64,000 nucleotides of DNA from Lentzea alba (GCF_011067745.1 NZ_JAAMPJ010000015.1:278281-342280), one strand, 5' to 3'. Counted from the first letter of the stretch, positions 1-9,580 are shown. Numbers and translations: made by a program. Notes: a model not told the origin generated them from the sequence alone.

Positions 1-1361
1 TCGAAGGTTCCGAGCACCTCTGGTGTCCCGTCGTCCGCCACGACGGCCAGCTCGACGAGATCGGGCTCGTGAACGGGCATGGGCGAGACCGCGACGGGTT
101 CACGGACGGAGATGCGCAGTGTTGCCCGTCCACGCAACGGCACCTGGGCAACAGTGGTGCGGGCAGGACCGATGACCACGGCGGCCGTGACCGTCTCCGC
201 GTCGGCAGTGAGTCCGTACCAGTGCGAGTCGTCGATCCGGACGAGGAACCGCCCGACGCCCGCGGACATGTCGAGCCGGGCCTCGGCGGTCCACTCGGGA
301 TCACGCGCCCGTGTCGACAGCACCGGCTTCGGGTCGCCCTCGGCTGGAGCGGTCAGGACGAGGCGACCACGTTCCAGCCTTGTGAAGGTGTCCGGGAAGA
401 CGTTGGGGGAGACCCAGCGGTGATGGAGTTCGGCGGCGTCGAACCTGTCGACGAACGAGTGGTCAGGCGGTGCCGGTGAGAAGCGCTCCTCGTCGACCAC
501 CGGCCACCCGTCGATCCACTTCACCCCGGCGATGAACGTCTCGCGGCCGTTGACGTGGAACATCGGGGTCCGGCCGCGCGGTCGCACGCCGAGGTAGACC
601 ACGGCCCACGAGCCGTCGGCCAGCTCGACGAGGTCGGCGTGACCGGTGTTCTGCACGGAATGGGTGGTGCTGCGATGGGTGAGGATCGGGTTCGTCGGCG
701 CGGCTTCCCAAGGCCCGGCAAGGGAAGTGGCCCGCGCGACGGTGACGGTGTGCCCGCGCTCGGTGCCGCCCTCCGCGAGCACGAGGTACCACCAGCCGTC
801 GCGCCGGTACAGGTGTGGCCCCTCCGGGTGAGCCAGTCCCGTGCCCTGCCACAGCAATCGCGGTGGACCGAGGGCCGTGCCGGTCGCGGGGTCGATCGGC
901 ATGCTCGCGATTCCGGGCAGATTCGAAGCCCACGTGAGGTGACAGACCCCGTCGTCGTCCCAGACCAGATCGGGGTCGATCCCGATCGCGCCGTGCACGT
1001 GAACCGGGTCCGACCACGGACCCGCCGGATCGTCGGCCGTGACGATGAGCTGGCCGCGGTGGTGCTCGAGCACGTTCGTCGTCACCAGCCAGAACTTGTT
1101 CGCGTGGTGGCGCAGCGTCGGCGCGTACACGCCGGTGCTCGCAGGGGCGATGCGGACGTCGAGCTGGCTCGGCCGGTGCAGGGCGTTGCCGACGGGCGTC
1201 CAGGTCACCAGGTCGGTGCTGCGGTGGATCGGCACGCCGGGTGCGTACTCGAAGCTGGAGTTGGCCAGGTAGTAGGCGTTTCCGGCCCGGCAGATGGTCG
1301 GGTCGGGGTAGAACCCGGCGATGATGGGCGTCGTCAACAGCTCGCTCTTCTCCGTGATCAC
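1..1361 (-). CDS. Glycoside hydrolase family 43 (beta-xylosidase/arabinofuranosidase type), 3' end outside window
   Basis: About 453 codons are visible and the C-terminus runs off the left edge. The N-terminus reads GFYPDPTICRAG, the GH43 blade-1 motif with the general base Asp (about residue 20). It continues through IDPDLVWDDDG (pKa-modulating Asp) and GLAHPEGPHLY (general acid Glu), then a beta-rich C-terminal domain. GH43 enzymes remove xylose or arabinose from xylan-type oligosaccharides. No signal peptide is seen, so it is probably intracellular. The GTG start overlaps the transporter stop as GTGA, implying translational coupling. Exact substrate (xyloside, arabinoside or galactan) cannot be decided from sequence. 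Confidence 0.92.
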   Translation of the reverse strand, partial: MITEKSELLTTPIIAGFYPDPTICRAGNAYYLANSSFEYAPGVPIHRSTDLVTWTPVGNALHRPSQLDVRIAPASTGVYAPTLRHHANKFWLVTTNVLEHHRGQLIVTADDPAGPWSDPVHVHGAIGIDPDLVWDDDGVCHLTWASNLPGIASMPIDPATGTALGPPRLLWQGTGLAHPEGPHLYRRDGWWYLVLAEGGTERGHTVTVARATSLAGPWEAAPTNPILTHRSTTHSVQNTGHADLVELADGSWAVVYLGVRPRGRTPMFHVNGRETFIAGVKWIDGWPVVDEERFSPAPPDHSFVDRFDAAELHHRWVSPNVFPDTFTRLERGRLVLTAPAEGDPKPVLSTRARDPEWTAEARLDMSAGVGRFLVRIDDSHWYGLTADAETVTAAVVIGPARTTVAQVPLRGRATLRISVREPVAVSPMPVHEPDLVELAVVADDGTPEVLGTF

Positions 1362-2623
1362 CGGACGCTGCGGATTCGCCAAGCCGTCACGCCCGCGCCC
1401 ACCGCCAGGACGGCGGCGGTGAGGAACAACGCGGCGTAGTTGGCGCCACCACCGATGGCCAGCACGAGCGGCGCGAGGATCGGGGCGATCGCTCCAGCCG
1501 GACTGCTGGCGATGTTGTAGTAGATGCTCATGTACTTGCCGGCCTGCTTTCCCCGGTCCGGCATGACGTCGCTGACCAGCGCCAGGTCGACCGTGCCGAA
1601 CATGCCCACGCCCACCGTCAGCAGAATCGCGCCCGCGCTGTAGGCCACCAGGTCGGTCGCCACGGCGGCGACGACCAAGCCACCGGACATCGCCGCGGCC
1701 GCTCCGTAGATGAACGGCTTCCGCCGTTTGATCCGGTCGGAGATCAGGCCGCTGACGACGGCGGACGTCGTCCCGACCAGAACGCCGATCCCCCCGAGGA
1801 GCGCGAGCTTCTGCCCTGCCTCCGCCGGAACAAGCTTCAACCGGTCGAGCATGAAGTACAGCTGGTACGTCGTGAAGAAGTTGATGCCCAGCGTCAGCAG
1901 GAACTTGCCGATGAGCACCAGCGAGAAGTCGCGGTGCTCCAACGGGTTGAACGCGAGGTCCTTGACGAAGCGGACCACTGACGTCGCCTGTGTGGTGGAC
2001 TCCGCAGGGCGGTCGGGAACGGTGAACATGAAGAACACCGACATCGCCGTGAGGACCAGCACCGGGAGCAGGAACAGCAGCACCTGGTGGTCGAGGAGCA
2101 GGCTCCCGATCAGGCTGGCTGCCACCCCGGCCAGCTGTGCGGCCACACCGGCGAACGCCCCGAGCCTGCCGCGCTGCGCCTGGGGCACCCACTCCGCGAT
2201 CACGGGGTTGACCGCCGTCGCCGCGAAGGTCAGACCGATGGTCGCGATCACCCAGCCCACCAGGATCGCCGGGATCGACGACGAGGTGGCGATCAGCAGC
2301 GAGCCGGCGGCGTTGATGACGATCCCCGCGAGCAGATACGGCCGGCGGCGGCCCCACGCCAGACGGGTCCGGTCGCTGAGCGCACCGACGACCGGACCGA
2401 TGATGATCGACACGACCGCGGCGACGCCGATGACCAGCCCGAGGCTGCTCTCCTTCGACGCCGGGTCCACGACCTGGATCTTGTAGGCCAGGCTGAAGAG
2501 GAGCGGCATCAGGACCACGAGTGACAGGCCGAAGTTGGTGAGCGTGTAGACGGTCATGAACCAGCCGCTGACCGGCCGCAGGTCGGGTTCGGCCGGTTCC
2601 ACGTCGTGCATGGTGCTCGTCAT
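1358..2623 (-). CDS. MFS sugar transporter
   Basis: 421 aa with about 12 hydrophobic segments. The loop between helices 2 and 3 reads GALSDRTRLAWGRRRPYLL, like the GPH/sucrose-type MFS signature (G-x-x-SDR followed by WGRRRP). It probably imports the oligosaccharide that the adjacent GH43, GH2 and GH3 enzymes degrade. The ATG at 2623 has a GGAG ribosome site about nine bases upstream; a longer reading frame would run into the operator sequence. It is first in a leftward two-gene operon with GH43. Two LacI-type operators lie just upstream, so substrate induction through the neighbouring repressor is likely. Confidence 0.9.
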   Translation of the reverse strand: MTSTMHDVEPAEPDLRPVSGWFMTVYTLTNFGLSLVVLMPLLFSLAYKIQVVDPASKESSLGLVIGVAAVVSIIIGPVVGALSDRTRLAWGRRRPYLLAGIVINAAGSLLIATSSSIPAILVGWVIATIGLTFAATAVNPVIAEWVPQAQRGRLGAFAGVAAQLAGVAASLIGSLLLDHQVLLFLLPVLVLTAMSVFFMFTVPDRPAESTTQATSVVRFVKDLAFNPLEHRDFSLVLIGKFLLTLGINFFTTYQLYFMLDRLKLVPAEAGQKLALLGGIGVLVGTTSAVVSGLISDRIKRRKPFIYGAAAAMSGGLVVAAVATDLVAYSAGAILLTVGVGMFGTVDLALVSDVMPDRGKQAGKYMSIYYNIASSPAGAIAPILAPLVLAIGGGANYAALFLTAAVLAVGAGVTAWRIRSVR

Positions 2624-2653
2624 CGCGGTGACTCCAGTGTCTCGACTGAGAGA

Positions 2654-2669
2654 GGTGGCGCGCGCAACC
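2654..2669. promoter_or_regulatory. Predicted LacI-type operator O1
   Basis: GGTGGCGCGCGCAACC, one mismatch from the perfect palindrome at 2697-2712. It lies about 30 bp upstream of the transporter start. The centre-to-centre distance to the second site is 43 bp, about four helical turns. Confidence 0.7.
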
Positions 2670-2696
2670 GAAGTTTCGCAGACGTTACGTCGGCTA

Positions 2697-2712
2697 GGTT
2701 GCGCGCGCAACC
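2697..2712. promoter_or_regulatory. Predicted LacI-type operator O2 (perfect palindrome)
   Basis: GGTTGCGCGCGCAACC is a perfect 16-bp palindrome with the central CG typical of LacI/GalR operators. It lies between the repressor stop and the transporter start and would control the leftward MFS-GH43 operon. Confidence 0.78.
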
Positions 2713-2777
2713 ACGAGTTCACGTTGTTATGAGCGTGTGTCGATCTCAGGAGATCCGCGACGGCTGACGCGGGGCGC

Positions 2778-3797
2778 TCACCGCGCCGGGCTGGTCGATT
2801 CGCGTTCGATCAGGAAGGCGGTGGGCCCTGGGAACTCGTCGGTGCTGGGCCGCCCTTCGGCCAGGTTCAGGGCCTGCTGGGCCATCCATCGCCCGAAACC
2901 CACACTGTCGATGCCCACCGAGGAAAGGGTGGGGGCGAAGTAGGACGCCATAGGCGTGTTGTCGTGTCCGACGACTGCCAGGTCCTGCGGCACAAGGATC
3001 TTCGCCCGTACCGCCGTGCCCACGACCGTGCCCGCGACGTCGTCGTTGAACGCGACCACGCCGGTGATGCCGGCCGACAGCCAGGCGTGCAGCACCGATG
3101 GCAGGGCCTCGTCGCGGTGGTCGACGGCACGGGCGTCGCGCACCTCCACACCCAGTGCCACGGCTTCCCGCTCTGCGGCCAGACGGCGGACGGCCGCCAG
3201 GTCGGCGAGGCGCGGGTCGGCTGGGCTCGCGAACGCCAGGGCGCGGTGGCCCAGTGACGCGAGGTGCCGGACCTGGAGCTGGGCGCCCGCGACGACTGCG
3301 GGTATGGCGCCGATGTCGAGACGCAGATCCGGATTGGGGGCGATGCGCGTGATGCCCGCCGCACGAATGGAACGCACCTGGGCTGGGGTGAACGGGACGA
3401 GTCCGACGACGACTTCCGGTTCGACGAGCTTCCACAGCGGCTGGGCGTGTTCGGATCCGTGGTCGGTGTGGACGATGACGGCGTAACCGGCCTCGTCCAG
3501 AACACGCGCGGCCTCGTCCAGCTGAGTGCGCAGCGTGAGTTCCAGTGGCCAGTCGGGCAGCACGACCAGCACGATCTTCGACCGGCCGCGAGCCAGTGCC
3601 TGGGCGGCCGCGCTGGGCCGGTAGCCCAGGCGGGTGGCTTCGTCGAGGACGCGCCGGCGTGTTTCCGGGGAGATGCGTGTTCCCGGTGTGTTGTTCAGGA
3701 CGTAGCCCACGGTCGCTCGCGAGACGCCGGCGGACTTCGCCACGTCTGCCGCAGTCACCCGCCGGTCGTTCCGATCCTTCAGTCCACGGTCAGCCAT
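2778..3797 (-). CDS. LacI/GalR-family transcriptional repressor
   Basis: 339 aa from the ATG at 3797. The N-terminal helix-turn-helix and hinge helix read VTAADVAKSAGVSRATVGYVLNN, then GYRPSAAAQALARG. A periplasmic-binding-protein-like sugar domain follows, ending with the family motif DLAVVGHDNTPMASYFAPTLSSVGIDS. It is expected to repress the surrounding glycosidase and transporter genes until a sugar ligand binds. A longer start at 3839 is possible, but it would put the operator-like sequence at 3817-3832 inside the gene, so the shorter start is preferred. Operators on both sides suggest it also controls its own transcription. Confidence 0.93.
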   Translation of the reverse strand: MADRGLKDRNDRRVTAADVAKSAGVSRATVGYVLNNTPGTRISPETRRRVLDEATRLGYRPSAAAQALARGRSKIVLVVLPDWPLELTLRTQLDEAARVLDEAGYAVIVHTDHGSEHAQPLWKLVEPEVVVGLVPFTPAQVRSIRAAGITRIAPNPDLRLDIGAIPAVVAGAQLQVRHLASLGHRALAFASPADPRLADLAAVRRLAAEREAVALGVEVRDARAVDHRDEALPSVLHAWLSAGITGVVAFNDDVAGTVVGTAVRAKILVPQDLAVVGHDNTPMASYFAPTLSSVGIDSVGFGRWMAQQALNLAEGRPSTDEFPGPTAFLIERESTSPAR

Positions 3798-3816
3798 GCG
3801 TCCAATCCACAGTTCT

Positions 3817-3832
3817 GCTTGTGCGCGCAACC
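3817..3832. promoter_or_regulatory. Predicted LacI-type operator O3
   Basis: GCTTGTGCGCGCAACC has two mismatches from the palindrome. It lies about 20 bp upstream of the repressor start, a position suited to autoregulation. Confidence 0.55.
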
Positions 3833-3860
3833 TCGGCAAACGCTAGCAGTTACCGGTGGT

Positions 3861-3876
3861 GGTTGCGCGTGCCATC
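3861..3876. promoter_or_regulatory. Weak LacI-type operator O4
   Basis: GGTTGCGCGTGCCATC keeps an intact left half-site and has three mismatches in the right half. It lies in the divergent promoter region between the repressor and GH2 genes. Confidence 0.4.
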
Positions 3877-3905
3877 ACCGGGACGTACGGTACTCCTCAC
3901 CGCCT

Positions 3906-3921
3906 GGTTGCGCGCGCCACC
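3906..3921. promoter_or_regulatory. Predicted LacI-type operator O5
   Basis: GGTTGCGCGCGCCACC has one mismatch from the palindrome and lies 35 bp upstream of the GH2 start. It fits control of the rightward GH2-GH3-oxidoreductase operon. Confidence 0.7.
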
Positions 3922-3955
3922 AACCATAGAGACGTTCCTGCGAAAGGCAGCACCA

Positions 3956-6373
3956 GTGATCCGTCAGCAGTTCTCCGATGGCTGGTCGTTCCGCGCGAAG
4001 GTGAACGAGTTCGCCGAGCTCAGCCGTTCGGTTCCCGCTGAACCGGTGACCTTGCCACACGACGCCGTCATCGGCACCCAGCGCGACGCCGGCTTGGACA
4101 ACGGAGCGGCGACGGGCTTCTTCCGCGGCGGCGTCTGGGAGTACACGAAGAAGTTCTTCGTGCCGGAGGAGTGGGCCTTCAAGCGGATCCGGATCGAGTT
4201 CGAGGGTGTGTACCGCTCGGCCTTGGTGTACCTCAACGACGACCTCGCTGGCCGTTGGGCGTCGGGCTACACGGGTTTCACCGTCAAGGCCGACGACTTC
4301 CTCCGCTACGGGGAGGAGAACGTCCTGCGGGTCGAGGCGCGGGCCCACCGCGATTCGCGCTGGTACTCCGGCGGCGGCATCCACCGGCCAGTCCACCTGA
4401 TCGTCGCTGACCCGGTGCACGTGGCGCTCGACGGGATCGCAGTGACCACAACGGATATCGGCCACGATCGGGCCGTGGTGCACGTCGCCACGACGATCGA
4501 GAACGAAGCCCCGAGGCTGAGCACCGTCACGGTCGAAACCATGCTGTTCGACGCCGAGGACAACGTCGTCGCCGTCGACCGTGCCCCGGTGAGCGCACTT
4601 CCGGGTGAGGACGCCGTGCTGCGCCAACGCATGACGGTGCCGAATCCGGCGTTGTGGAGCCCCGACACGCCGTCTCTGTACCGCGCGGCCGTCACCGTCT
4701 GGATGGGTGAGGACGTGATCGACGAAGCGGACACCACGTTCGGCATCCGCACGCTCGAGCTCGACGCGGAACGCGGCCTCCGGATCAACGGAGAGGTCGT
4801 CAAGCTCCGCGGAGCGTGCGTCCACCACGACAACGGCGTCCTCGGCGCCGCGGCGATCGCCAGGGCCGAGCAGCGGCGCGTCGAACTGCTCAAGCAGGCG
4901 GGGTTCAACGCCATCCGCAGCTCGCACAACCCGATGAGCCGCGCGATGCTCGACGCCTGCGACCAGCTCGGAGTGCTGGTCATGGACGAGGCGTTCGACA
5001 TGTGGACTCGCGGCAAGAGTGACTTCGACTACGCCCTGGACTTCGCGGACTGGTGGGAACGCGACATCGAGGCGATGGTGCGCAAGGACCGCAACCACCC
5101 GAGCGTCTTCGCCTACTCCATCGGCAACGAAATCCCGGAGGCCGGTCGCCCGCACGGCGCGATCTGGGCGCGGCGCTTGGCGGAGCGGGTGCGCTCGCTG
5201 GACAGCACCCGGTACGTGACCAGCGGCGTCAACGCCCTGCTCACCGTCATGGACGAGCTGAAAGCCCAGGCCGCGGCCCGGCAGGCAGAGGGCATCGGGA
5301 TCAACACGTTCATGTCGGACGCGGGGGAGATGATGAACCAGATCGGCACCTCCGACCTGGTCACCGAACGCACCGCCGAGGTCTTCGCGACCCTGGACAT
5401 CGCGGGCCTGAACTATCTCGACGGCCGATACGAGCTCGACCACGTGCTGTTCCCCAACCGGGTCATCGTGGGCTCGGAGACCTTCCCCACGCGCATCGAC
5501 CACCTGTGGCGCCTGGTCACCGAGCACCCGCACGTCATCGGCGACTTCACCTGGGCGGGGTGGGACTACCTCGGCGAAGTGGGCGTCGGCAGGCCGCAGT
5601 ACAGCGACGAGCCAGGCGGTTTCATGGCGGGCTACCCCTGGCTCACCGCGTGGGTCGGCGACATCGACATCACCGGTGTGCGCCGCCCGGCCTCCTACTA
5701 CCGCGAGATCGTCTTCGGCCTGCGATCCGCTCCGTACCTCGCGGTGCGCAGGCCGGAGTCGCGCGGACGTGAGGTCGTGTCCTCGCCGTGGGCCTGGAGC
5801 GACAGCATCGCCTCCTGGACGTGGCCCGGCCAGGAGGGCAAGCCGCTGGAGGTCGAGGTCTACAGCGACGCGGACGAGATCGAGCTGCTGGTCAACAGCG
5901 CATCGCTGGGACGCGAGACCGTGCACCGGTACCGCGCGGAGTTCGAGGTGCCCTACGCCGAGGGTGTCGTCACCGCGGTCGCCTACCGCGGCGGTACGGA
6001 AACCGGTCGTGCCGAGCTGCGCACAGCGATCGGCGAGGTCGTCCTCGCCGCGGCCGCGGACCGGTCGGTCATCACGGCCGGCGCAGACGACCTGGCGTTC
6101 GTCGAGATCACCCTCGTCGACCGCGACGGCGTGGTGCACACCGCGGCCGATCGCCGGATCAAGGTGACCATCGACGGCCCGGCCGTCCTCCAGGGCCTCG
6201 GCAGCGGCAACCCGCAGAACACCGAACCGTTCACCGCCGCGGCCCATTCGACGTTCGGCGGCCGAGCGCTCGCCGTCATCCGCCCCACGGGACCGGGGGA
6301 CATCCGCCTCAGCGTCGCCGCAGACCCCGGCCTGACAGCCGAAGTGCTGGTCACCGCTGAGAAGACCGCCTGA
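3956..6373 (+). CDS. Glycoside hydrolase family 2 (beta-galactosidase type)
   Basis: 805 aa from the GTG at 3956, which has AAAGG eight bases upstream; the frame is open further left but crosses the operators. The GH2 sugar-binding jelly-roll domain (about 1-180, ending RWYSGGGIHRPVHL) is followed by an Ig-like domain and the TIM barrel. The acid/base Glu is in SIGNEIPEAG (E392) and the nucleophile Glu in IVGSETFPT (E508). A C-terminal DUF4982-like and Ig-like region follows. No signal peptide is seen. It is first in an operon with GH3 (26 bp gap). Galactosidase, glucuronidase and related activities are not separable from sequence alone. Confidence 0.93.
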   Translation: MIRQQFSDGWSFRAKVNEFAELSRSVPAEPVTLPHDAVIGTQRDAGLDNGAATGFFRGGVWEYTKKFFVPEEWAFKRIRIEFEGVYRSALVYLNDDLAGRWASGYTGFTVKADDFLRYGEENVLRVEARAHRDSRWYSGGGIHRPVHLIVADPVHVALDGIAVTTTDIGHDRAVVHVATTIENEAPRLSTVTVETMLFDAEDNVVAVDRAPVSALPGEDAVLRQRMTVPNPALWSPDTPSLYRAAVTVWMGEDVIDEADTTFGIRTLELDAERGLRINGEVVKLRGACVHHDNGVLGAAAIARAEQRRVELLKQAGFNAIRSSHNPMSRAMLDACDQLGVLVMDEAFDMWTRGKSDFDYALDFADWWERDIEAMVRKDRNHPSVFAYSIGNEIPEAGRPHGAIWARRLAERVRSLDSTRYVTSGVNALLTVMDELKAQAAARQAEGIGINTFMSDAGEMMNQIGTSDLVTERTAEVFATLDIAGLNYLDGRYELDHVLFPNRVIVGSETFPTRIDHLWRLVTEHPHVIGDFTWAGWDYLGEVGVGRPQYSDEPGGFMAGYPWLTAWVGDIDITGVRRPASYYREIVFGLRSAPYLAVRRPESRGREVVSSPWAWSDSIASWTWPGQEGKPLEVEVYSDADEIELLVNSASLGRETVHRYRAEFEVPYAEGVVTAVAYRGGTETGRAELRTAIGEVVLAAAADRSVITAGADDLAFVEITLVDRDGVVHTAADRRIKVTIDGPAVLQGLGSGNPQNTEPFTAAAHSTFGGRALAVIRPTGPGDIRLSVAADPGLTAEVLVTAEKTA

Positions 6374-6399
6374 TCCCCTTCGCATTCAGGAGCACCACG

Positions 6400-8640
6400 A
6401 TGAACGGACTCGATCCCGCCGACCTGCCGCTGGAGCGCAAGGCCGCGCTGCTGACGGGCGGCGACTTCTGGTCCACCGCCGCCGACGAGGAAGCCGGGCT
6501 GAAACCCGTCGTGCTCAGCGACGGTCCGCACGGCATCCGCCGGCAAGCCGACACCAGCGATCACCTGGGCATCAACCCCAGCCTTCCCGCGACGTGCTTC
6601 CCACCCGCGGTCGCGGTCGGCTCGAGCTGGGACCGGCAGGTCGCCGCACAGGTTGCCACCGCCGTCGCGCGCGAAGCCCGTGCGCTGGGCGCCGACGTCG
6701 TGCTCGGTCCTGGCGTGAACATCAAGCGCACACCGCTGTGCGGGCGCAACTTCGAGTACTACTCCGAAGATCCGCACCTGTCGGGCGTGCTGGGCTCCGC
6801 CTACGTCCGTGCTCTGCAAGCCGAAGGCGTTGGCGCGTCGGTCAAGCACTTCGCGGTCAACAACCAGGAGACCGAGCGCATGCGGATCAGCGCGGACGTC
6901 GACGAGCGGACCCTGCGCGAGATCTACCTGTCCGCGTTCGAACGGGTGGTCACCGAGGCGTCCCCGGCGACGGTGATGTGCTCCTACAACAAGATCAACG
7001 GCGTGTACGCCTCCGAGAACCACTGGCTGCTCACCGAGGTGCTGCGCGAGGAGTGGGGCTTCACCGGTCTCGTGGTCTCGGACTGGGGCGCGGTGAGCGA
7101 CCGGGTGGCAGCCCTGGCCGCGGGCACCGACCTTGAGATGCCGGGGGCGTCGTCGTCCGTCCAGGAGGTGGTCGACGCGGTGCGGTCGGGCCGCTTGCCC
7201 GAGGCGGTGGTCGACGCCGCCGCGCGCCGGGGGGCCGCGCTCGGCCGGTACGCCCGTCGCTCGAACCGGAACCCGGTGCTGAGCGAGGAGGAGATCGAAG
7301 CAGGGCATGCCGTGGCCCGGCAGGTTGCCGCCGAGTGCGCGGTGCTGCTGCGCAACGAACACGCCGTGCTGCCCATCGCGCGGACCTCACGTGTCGCCGT
7401 CATCGGCGAGTTCGCCGTGCTGCCCTCGTACCAAGGTGGCGGCAGCTCGCACATCAACCCGACGCTGCTCGACACAGCGCTGAACACCATCCGCTCGCAT
7501 GCGGAGGGACAGGTCGACTACGCCCCCGGCTACTACCGCGACGGCAGTGGTGCTCCGGCACAGCTGCGAGCAGAAGCCGTGGAGATCGCGGCCGCCGCCG
7601 ACGTGGCCGTGGTGTTCGCGGGCATCGTGCGCGAGTCGGAGGGCTTCGACCGCGAGCACATCGACCTGCCCGCCGACCAGGTGGAGCTGATCCAGGCGGT
7701 GGCCGCGGCTGCACCGCGCACCGTGGTGGTGCTGTCCAACGGCGGCGTGGTGTCACTGGAGGGCTGGCACGACGAGGTCGACGCGATCCTGGAAGGCTGG
7801 CTGCTCGGCCAGGCGGGCGGCGCGGCGCTGGCCGACCTGCTCTACGGCGTGGTAAACCCTTCCGGCCACCTCGCCGAAACGATTCCCTTGCGGCTGCAGG
7901 ACACCCCGGCGTACCTCAACTTCCCCGGCGAACAGGGACATGTGCGCTACGGCGAAGGCGTGATGGTCGGCTACCGCCACTACGTCACCGCCGAACGGGA
8001 CGTGCGCTATCCCTTCGGACACGGACTGAGCTACACCACCTTCACCACCACCGACCTCACCGTCACCGCCACCGGCCCCGACACCGCCCAGCTCAACGTC
8101 ACCGTCACGAACACCGGTCCGCGCACGGGCAAGCACGTCGTACAGGTGTACGTGGCCACCACGGCAGGCCCCGTGCGGCGACCCGCGCGTGAGCTGCGAG
8201 CGTTCGAGAAGGTCGAGCTCTCACCGGGAGAGACCCGCACCATCACCCTGGACCTCGACCGCCGCGCCTTCGCCTACTGGGACGTGCTGGAGGGCCGCTG
8301 GGTGGTGGCACCCGGTGACTACACCGTCCAGATCGGACATTCGGTGACCGAGATCGTCGCCGAGCAGGCCGTGACGCTTGCCGGTGAATCCCTGGTCGCA
8401 GAACTCTCGATGCAGTCCACCGTCGGCGACTGGTTCGACCACCCGGTCGTCGGAGCGCAGTTCACCGAGCTGCTCCATTCCGTCATGGGCGCTCCGGCTT
8501 CCGAGCAGAGCGACCACGTCGAGGACGGCATGAAGATGGCTCGCGGGATGACCCTGCACCAGTTCGCGGGCTTCCTCCCCGCCGCATTGCCCGCTGACCG
8601 GCTGGATGAGCTGATCAAGATGAGTCGTGCCACCTCGTGA
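6400..8640 (+). CDS. Glycoside hydrolase family 3 (beta-glucosidase/xylosidase type)
   Basis: 746 aa. The N-terminal barrel carries LSDGPHGIR, the KHFAVNNQETER substrate motif and the nucleophile Asp in LVVSDWGA (D228). The C-terminal (alpha/beta)6 domain follows, then a fibronectin-III-like domain (about residues 550-620). It releases terminal beta-linked sugars in the cytoplasm, completing the work of the GH2 and GH43 enzymes. An AGGAG-like site precedes the ATG. The stop codon touches the next gene. Confidence 0.94.
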   Translation: MNGLDPADLPLERKAALLTGGDFWSTAADEEAGLKPVVLSDGPHGIRRQADTSDHLGINPSLPATCFPPAVAVGSSWDRQVAAQVATAVAREARALGADVVLGPGVNIKRTPLCGRNFEYYSEDPHLSGVLGSAYVRALQAEGVGASVKHFAVNNQETERMRISADVDERTLREIYLSAFERVVTEASPATVMCSYNKINGVYASENHWLLTEVLREEWGFTGLVVSDWGAVSDRVAALAAGTDLEMPGASSSVQEVVDAVRSGRLPEAVVDAAARRGAALGRYARRSNRNPVLSEEEIEAGHAVARQVAAECAVLLRNEHAVLPIARTSRVAVIGEFAVLPSYQGGGSSHINPTLLDTALNTIRSHAEGQVDYAPGYYRDGSGAPAQLRAEAVEIAAAADVAVVFAGIVRESEGFDREHIDLPADQVELIQAVAAAAPRTVVVLSNGGVVSLEGWHDEVDAILEGWLLGQAGGAALADLLYGVVNPSGHLAETIPLRLQDTPAYLNFPGEQGHVRYGEGVMVGYRHYVTAERDVRYPFGHGLSYTTFTTTDLTVTATGPDTAQLNVTVTNTGPRTGKHVVQVYVATTAGPVRRPARELRAFEKVELSPGETRTITLDLDRRAFAYWDVLEGRWVVAPGDYTVQIGHSVTEIVAEQAVTLAGESLVAELSMQSTVGDWFDHPVVGAQFTELLHSVMGAPASEQSDHVEDGMKMARGMTLHQFAGFLPAALPADRLDELIKMSRATS

Positions 8641-8655
8641 ATGATGGAGAACCCG

Positions 8656-9480
8656 GTGAAGTTCGGTGTGTCGACCTTTCTGACTGACGAGAGCATCGGG
8701 CCGGCGGTCCTCGGACCAGCTCTCGAGGAGCGCGGCCTGAGCGCGCTGTTTCTCGCGGAACACACGCACATCCCGGTCGGCTCCGAGGCCCCGTACCCAG
8801 GACATGAGCTGCCGCGCGAGTACTTCCGCACGCTCGACCCGTTCCTGGCCCTGACCGCCGCGGCGGCCGTGACCCGAACCTTGTTGCTGGGCACGGGCAT
8901 CGCACTGGTGACGGCACGAGACCCGATCATCACAGCCAAGGAGGTCGCCACCCTCGACCTGCTCTCTGGCGGCCGCGCGGTGTTCGGCGTCGGCGCCGGC
9001 TGGATCCTCGACGAGTTGCGCAACCACGGCACCGATCCACGCACCCGCGGCCGGCTGATGGACGAACGGCTACGAGCGATCATCGCCCTGTGGACCCAGG
9101 AGAAGCCGGAGTTCCACGGTGACTTCGTCGACTTCGACCCCGTCCACTCCTGGCCCAAGCCGGTACAGCGCCCTCATCCGCCGATCTATGTCGGCGGCAG
9201 CAGCGAGCGCACCTTCGCCAGGCTGGCCGAGTACGGCTCGGCGTGGCTGCCCAGCGCGATTCCGCCAGCCGAACTCGGCACGCACATTGACCGGATGCGA
9301 CAGGTCACCGGAACGGAGACGCCCGTGGTGGTCTTCGGTGCCGCACATGATCAGGAGGCGCTCGACACCTATGCCGAACTCGGCGTGGAGCGGGTGCTGC
9401 TGCACCTGCCCACCCTGCCCGAGGACGAGGCCCTGCACGCTCTGGACACCTTGGCGAAGGCGTGCACGCGATACCGCTGA
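8656..9480 (+). CDS. Luciferase-like (LLM class, probably F420-dependent) oxidoreductase
   Basis: 274 aa from the GTG at 8656, chosen because GGAG lies seven bases upstream; ATG codons at 8641 and 8644 are in frame alternatives. The bacterial luciferase fold is shown by VKFGVSTFLTDESIG, LFLAEHTHIP, the long helix region ATLDLLSGGRAVFGVGAGW and RPHPPIYVGGSS. Such actinomycete proteins usually use coenzyme F420; the substrate is unknown. It is last in the glycosidase operon and is followed by mobile DNA. Confidence 0.85.
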   Translation: MKFGVSTFLTDESIGPAVLGPALEERGLSALFLAEHTHIPVGSEAPYPGHELPREYFRTLDPFLALTAAAAVTRTLLLGTGIALVTARDPIITAKEVATLDLLSGGRAVFGVGAGWILDELRNHGTDPRTRGRLMDERLRAIIALWTQEKPEFHGDFVDFDPVHSWPKPVQRPHPPIYVGGSSERTFARLAEYGSAWLPSAIPPAELGTHIDRMRQVTGTETPVVVFGAAHDQEALDTYAELGVERVLLHLPTLPEDEALHALDTLAKACTRYR

Positions 9481-9580
9481 CCGCTAGTTTCAGTCAGCCT
9501 TCGTGGACAAACTGATCCCCTCTTGGACCATTCGGGTGGAGATGGGCGCGACGTCGTCACGATGCCTTTGGCAGCTGGGT

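Noticed and set aside
555-1439. 294-codon plus-strand frame at the left edge
   Set aside because: Shadow of the GH43 gene, whose minus-strand frame has the PDP, IDPD and HPEGP motifs.
3875-6385. 836-codon open frame on the minus strand
   Set aside because: Exactly antisense to the GH2 gene, Arg/Val/Asp-skewed composition, no domain; a GC-bias shadow.
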